DNA from: Bin5 sp965232575
GTDB taxonomy: Bacteria; Chloroflexota; Anaerolineae; Caldilineales; Caldilineaceae
Reading direction: 5' to 3'
NCBI GenBank assembly: GCA_965232575.1
Contig: CBDDPZ010000009.1
Span: forward strand, 1,240,001 to 1,304,000
DNA length: 64,000 nucleotides
Positions within the stretch are counted from its first letter, which is position 1; every line of letters starts with the position of its first letter. Under the pieces are notes generated by a model that did no database searches, was not told where the DNA came from, and saw only the letters and a list, made by a program, of their open reading frames with translations. Shown piece by piece: positions 60,514 through 64,000 of this stretch. Position numbers and translations under genes: made by a program.

Positions 60514-61623
60514 ATGTCTGAGACGGTCAGGGTGGGAGTCGTCAGCACTAGCTGGTGGTCAGACGCAATGTATCTACCGGCGCTGGACGCCCACCCGAAG
60601 GCGAGTGTGGTGGCGGTGTGCGGCCGAAACCGGGAGCGGGCAGACGATTTTGCGGCGCGCTGGAACATCCCTCAAGTATTCACAAGCTACGAGTCGCTAA
60701 TTCGCAGCGGTGAGATCGAGGCCCTGGTGGTGGCATCCGGTCACGAGAGCCACTACCCGATCACGATGCAGGCACTGGACGCCGGCTTACATGTACTATG
60801 CGAAAAGCCATTGGCGTTGACCTACGGCAATGCGGCTGAAATGGCTACGCTGGCCGAGGAAAAGGGAGTAGTTCACTGCACTCCATTTACCTACCGATTC
60901 ATGCCAACTAACCGGTACATTAAGGAGTTGGTGGAGGACGGCTACATTGGTAGACCTTATCATCTGAACCTGCGTTACTACACCGGCTACGCACGGGAGC
61001 CGGGCTATGGCTGGAGGCATGATCGGGCTATTGCCGCCACGGGCGTACTCGGCAACATCGCATCGCACTTTTTCTATCTGGCCTATTGGTGGTTTGGCGA
61101 GGTCACCGACGTGTTTTGCCTGGCGGGCGAGTTCGTTGATCGGCCCGATGTCACGCCGGAGGGGAAGCCGTACGAACGTACGGAGGACGCGGCCTACACT
61201 TTGCTGCGCTTTGCCAACGGCGCGCAGGGGCTTGTTCAGGCCTCGGCCATATGCACGGAAGAGACCGACTTCGGCCAGCGGCATGAGTTCGATCTGCACG
61301 GGGAAGAGGGTACACTGCGTAGTGTCATCGATTGGGTCAGGCGGCAAGATGTTGAGGGCACGCGACGCGGCGAAGGCCCCACCCGTTCGCTCGAATTGCC
61401 GGAACACGTTTGGGGCGAAGCGCGACGCGATACAGTGCACAACACATATCGAGACATCTTTCGCGTCGAGGACCATATGACGCGGGGCTGGATCAACGCG
61501 ATCGCAGACGGTCAACCATTCAGCCCCAGCCTCGAAGACGGGGCAATTGTGCAACGGATTACCGATGCTGCTGATCTGAGCGCGCGCGAAGGGCGCTGGG
61601 TACGGCTGCAAGAGGTTAACTGA
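60514..61623 (+). CDS. Gfo/Idh/MocA oxidoreductase (third in cluster)
   Basis: 369 residues. Dinucleotide site is less standard: VVSTSWWSDAMYLPAL instead of GxGxxG, so the nucleotide-binding loop is atypical; the EKP motif is intact (VLCEKPLALTYG). FTYRFMPTNRYIKELVEDGYIGRPYHL and GVLGNIASHFFYLAYWWFGE follow the family layout. Substrate unknown. It begins 48 bases after the previous gene and ends one base before the GTG of the next, so all three are co-transcribed. Confidence 0.85.
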   Translation: MSETVRVGVVSTSWWSDAMYLPALDAHPKASVVAVCGRNRERADDFAARWNIPQVFTSYESLIRSGEIEALVVASGHESHYPITMQALDAGLHVLCEKPLALTYGNAAEMATLAEEKGVVHCTPFTYRFMPTNRYIKELVEDGYIGRPYHLNLRYYTGYAREPGYGWRHDRAIAATGVLGNIASHFFYLAYWWFGEVTDVFCLAGEFVDRPDVTPEGKPYERTEDAAYTLLRFANGAQGLVQASAICTEETDFGQRHEFDLHGEEGTLRSVIDWVRRQDVEGTRRGEGPTRSLELPEHVWGEARRDTVHNTYRDIFRVEDHMTRGWINAIADGQPFSPSLEDGAIVQRITDAADLSAREGRWVRLQEVN

Positions 61624-61624
61624 G

Positions 61625-62653
61625 GTGGCAGACGTGGGGCAAAAGGTCAGATTCGCAATTATCGGCGCCGGACGGATTGGGCAGGTTCATGCGGAGAACT
61701 TGACACGTCATATCCTGGAAGCGGAGGTGGTCGCGATTGCCGATGTTGTCCGGGATGCGGCGGAGCAGACGGCCAGGCGGTTCGGCATTGCGCAGGCAGG
61801 CGGGGACCCTGCGGAGATATTCGGTCGAGACGACATTGACGCGGTCGCGATCTGCTCTTCTACGGAAACGCACGCCGATTTCATCATTCAGGCGGCGCGG
61901 GCGGGCAAGCACGCGTTTTGCGAGAAACCGATTGCGCTCGACCTGCCCGCGGTCGACGCTGCCTTGGCAGCTGTCGCGGAAAGCGGGACAAAGCTTCAGA
62001 TTGGTTTCAACCGGCGATTCGACCCGAACTTCCGCGGCGTGCGGGACGCGATTCGAAACGGTGAGGTCGGGTCGCCCTACCTGGTGCAGATAACCAGCCG
62101 AGACCCGGCTCCGCCGCCTCTGAGCTACATCAGGGACTCCGGCGGCCTGTTTCTGGACATGATGATTCACGACTTTGATATGGCGCGCTTTTTGCTGGAC
62201 GACGAGGTGGAGGAGGTGTCCGCTTCCGGAGCAGTTCGGGTCGATCCTACCATAGGTGAGGCCGGCGATATCGACACGGCCGTCGTTACGCTGCGATACG
62301 GTTGCGGCGCGCTCGGAGTAATCACCAACTCGCGTCGGGCTGTCTACGGTTATGACCAGAGAGTGGAGGTTCTTGGCTCGCTCGGTGCGGTATCGTGCGA
62401 GAACAACACGCCCGACCGGGTCATCAGGCAGACCGAGGCCGGCGTGATCCACACCAAGCCGCTCTACTTCTTCCTAGAACGGTACCTGGTGGCCTATGCA
62501 GATGAGTTGCGCTCATTCATTCTCGCAATCCAGGATGACACCGAGGTCGAAGTTAAGGGCACCGACGGGCGAGCTCCGGTCGTGCTGGCCCTGGCTGCGG
62601 ACAAGTCGTACAGCGAGAATCGCTCGGTCGCGCTCAGCGAAATCTCACCTTGA
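61625..62653 (+). CDS. iolG: Myo-inositol 2-dehydrogenase-like (IolG type)
   Basis: 342 residues from a GTG at 61625. NAD-binding GAGRIGQVHAENL, ETHADFIIQAARAGKHAFCEKPIALD, GFNRRFDPNFRGVRDAI, and DSGGLFLDMMIHDFDMARFLL with the Asp/His pair that matches Bacillus IolG. First step of inositol catabolism: oxidation of myo-inositol to scyllo-inosose. It is the best iolG candidate of the four Gfo/Idh genes here. Last gene of the cluster. Confidence 0.9.
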   Translation: MADVGQKVRFAIIGAGRIGQVHAENLTRHILEAEVVAIADVVRDAAEQTARRFGIAQAGGDPAEIFGRDDIDAVAICSSTETHADFIIQAARAGKHAFCEKPIALDLPAVDAALAAVAESGTKLQIGFNRRFDPNFRGVRDAIRNGEVGSPYLVQITSRDPAPPPLSYIRDSGGLFLDMMIHDFDMARFLLDDEVEEVSASGAVRVDPTIGEAGDIDTAVVTLRYGCGALGVITNSRRAVYGYDQRVEVLGSLGAVSCENNTPDRVIRQTEAGVIHTKPLYFFLERYLVAYADELRSFILAIQDDTEVEVKGTDGRAPVVLALAADKSYSENRSVALSEISP

Positions 62654-63705
62654 AAACGTGCAGGCTCTTAACCTCTTTGATCTACCGCGAACTGATTGGC
62701 GTCTTTCCTCACTCAAGTTGGATGCTCTGAACCAGGGCGCACCTTCCGTCACAGTCAGTCATCACCACTTCTTTTCCCAAAGTCTTCGAGTTAGTCTCGG
62801 CGGCAGGCATTCAAGACCTTTCCAAGCTACTGAAACTCATTCAGGCGGAGAATTCATTCTGGAAACAGAGAGTCTCCTTGGCGGTCTGGAATTGGCAGGT
62901 TTCGGGAGCTTCGGTTTGGGCTTCAACTCCAGACTTTTACCCTGCATTTCCCTGCGTGCAGTACATCCCTCCTGACACTTCGTCTTTTGCAGAATCGAAC
63001 AGTTGGAGACACGGAATGGATTCCGCGAATTCGCGTTGATGACTTTCCGGGTTTCTGTTGAAAGGGAATTGCGTTCCCTCTGGAGTTCGCGGGTCCGGCG
63101 GCGAAGATGCGTCGCTACGGGGGTGCGGAGTTCACTCCTGCCCGGTGGCAGAGTTCCCCCGCCGCTGGGGCTCATTCCCAGACGGCACGTTATAGGCAGA
63201 GCCCCCCCGGCACAGAAGACTAAGCGACCGACGGCTTACGGTAGAGCGGGCGGTATTGTGGCAGACGTAAAGGACGAGGCACGAAAGGGCAGTGAAAGTG
63301 CGTCCAGACGAGGATGCAATTGAGCGGGGCTGGGGGAAGGAGATCAGAAGGAGGGTATTCGCGTGAATCCCGATATAGTCAAAGTCTCTACGATTGCTGT
63401 TCGAATGAACGACGCTGAAGCGTCGTTGGGGGGCAGTCGGGCGATGAAGTCGAGGAATCCGACTGCGGTTTCGTTGTTTTTCGATAACCAACCCAATTTG
63501 TCTATGGTACACTTATGCCACGATGCGGATTCTCTGGAAGCCTCCGTTTCGACCCCGACCGGCTGAGGCGCCGTGAATTCCACGAAGTTTGAATGCTGGC
63601 TTCATGCAAGTCTTCTCATTTCTTACTCGATTTCTTGCTGCAATTTCGGCGACGACTGGCACCCTGATTGGGGCTCAATCAGGCGGGCACTAAGAGGCTA
63701 GAGCA
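62654..63705. other. Long intergenic region with inverted repeats
   Basis: About 1050 bases with no supported gene. Frames on both strands are Arg/Ser/Pro-rich, have no domains and no ribosome sites. Perfect inverted repeats: AACGACGCT-GA-AGCGTCGTT (63408-63427) and CCTGATTG-GGGCT-CAATCAGG (63663-63683); neither has a T-run. The first could be a short repeat or an operator, the second lies 23 bases before the next gene. The end of the iol transcript should be here but no terminator is plain. Confidence 0.5.
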
Positions 63706-64000
63706 GTGAAGGATTGCCGTATAACGAAGCAAAGAAGAGAACCGTTCACAGGTCGACGCACGTTTGGCGCGGCCCGGCGCATGACTTTGGTTGTCGGAGT
63801 GGCGGGTTTCCTTCTCATTCTATTGCTTTACTGCGGCGGTGCTGATATGCCTGTCTTCGCCCAGGACATACACCGGTCATCCGTGGCAGCGCGCGGCGAT
63901 CTGACAAAGGCGGAGGCTCGACCCGACAGGCTTGCGCAGAGTCACACACTGACACGCGCCCAAACGAATCAAACTTCAACCGTCCCCTATACGGAGACGT
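63706..64000 (+). CDS. Exported or membrane-anchored protein, N-terminus only (runs off right edge)
   Basis: The open frame runs from a GTG at 63706 (with AAGAGG nine bases upstream) to the edge, about 98 codons. A basic N-terminus (KQRREPFTGRRTFGAARR) leads to a hydrophobic helix (TLVVGVAGFLLILLLYC, about residues 27-43) and a possible signal-peptidase site after PVFA. The rest is polar (Thr, Arg, Gln, Ser) as expected of a secreted region. No family can be named from this piece. An alternative start is the ATG at 63781, which keeps the helix. Confidence 0.5.
   Translation, partial: MKDCRITKQRREPFTGRRTFGAARRMTLVVGVAGFLLILLLYCGGADMPVFAQDIHRSSVAARGDLTKAEARPDRLAQSHTLTRAQTNQTSTVPYTET

Noticed and set aside
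62837..63175. A 112-codon minus-strand frame downstream of iolG
   Set aside because: Arg/Ser/Pro-rich low-complexity translation without motif or ribosome site.
63344..63583. A minus-strand frame possibly from an IS transposase
   Set aside because: Segments such as LGWLSKNNETAVGFLDF look protein-like, but no transposase motif, ribosome site or terminal repeats could be established.

Overview
The window reads as chromosomal DNA of a fairly GC-rich, free-living heterotrophic bacterium. My best guess is a Chloroflexota member of the Caldilinea type. That rests on the mix of genes: a T-box leader on valS, a fused pyrF-pyrE, a eukaryote-like double-length phosphofructokinase, Tat/lipobox sugar-binding proteins with LplB/LplC-type permeases, many Gfo/Idh/MocA oxidoreductases, phytanoyl-CoA dioxygenase-like and sulfatase genes, a CarD regulator and Uma2. 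No marker settles the taxonomy, and there is no phage, CRISPR array or complete insertion sequence.

Layout. Positions 1-1.6 kb hold two tandem Rieske proteins on the minus strand; the second runs off the left edge and has altered cluster ligands. Positions 1.9-2.6 kb hold a PIN toxin and its antitoxin. Positions 2.7-6 kb hold valS behind a promoter and T-box leader. Positions 6.2-13.7 kb hold housekeeping genes: a RarD-like permease, a penicillin acylase-like amidase, queA on the plus strand, pyrD and pyrFE. Positions 13.8-22.4 kb hold a minus-strand sugar-uptake operon: PhyH-like oxygenase, sulfatase, two paralogous binding lipoproteins separated by an attenuator-like terminator, two permeases and a DapA/NanA-type aldolase. 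No ABC ATPase is present. Positions 22.8-34.8 kb hold a frameshifted small membrane gene, an RmlD-like SDR without its catalytic Tyr/Lys, an M55 peptidase, carD with a long structured leader, an AlkA-type glycosylase, a nitroreductase overlapping a hydantoinase remnant, an AI-2E transporter/mannose-6-phosphate isomerase fusion, a UvrD/PcrA helicase, rsgA and maf. Positions 35-46.7 kb are mixed: a Gfo/Idh plus ThuA pair, tRNA-Arg, a TPR membrane protein, an MBL protein, double-length PFK, a methyltransferase, an LMW phosphatase, a quinone reductase, a coiled-coil protein and an enolase-superfamily dehydratase.

Positions 47-62.7 kb are a plus-strand block. It opens with a stand-alone SpoIIE/PP2C phosphatase and a duplicated unit (P-loop gene, promoter, DinB gene) whose second P-loop copy is a pseudogene. 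A myo-inositol catabolic cluster follows: iolB, iolC, iolE, an SDR, a Gfo/Idh gene, iolD, a short Uma2 gene, iolA/mmsA and three more Gfo/Idh genes, the last iolG-like. Together these could oxidise inositol, dehydrate inosose, hydrolyse the dione, isomerise and phosphorylate the acid, and finish at the semialdehyde step. No iolJ aldolase or inositol transporter is visible here. The last 1.3 kb is mostly non-coding and ends in the start of a secreted or membrane-anchored protein.

The most unusual points are the Rieske variant with a CxH/CxxC ligand pattern, the transporter-isomerase fusion, the carD leader with two mutually exclusive hairpins, and the decaying P-loop/DinB duplication with its duplicated promoter.
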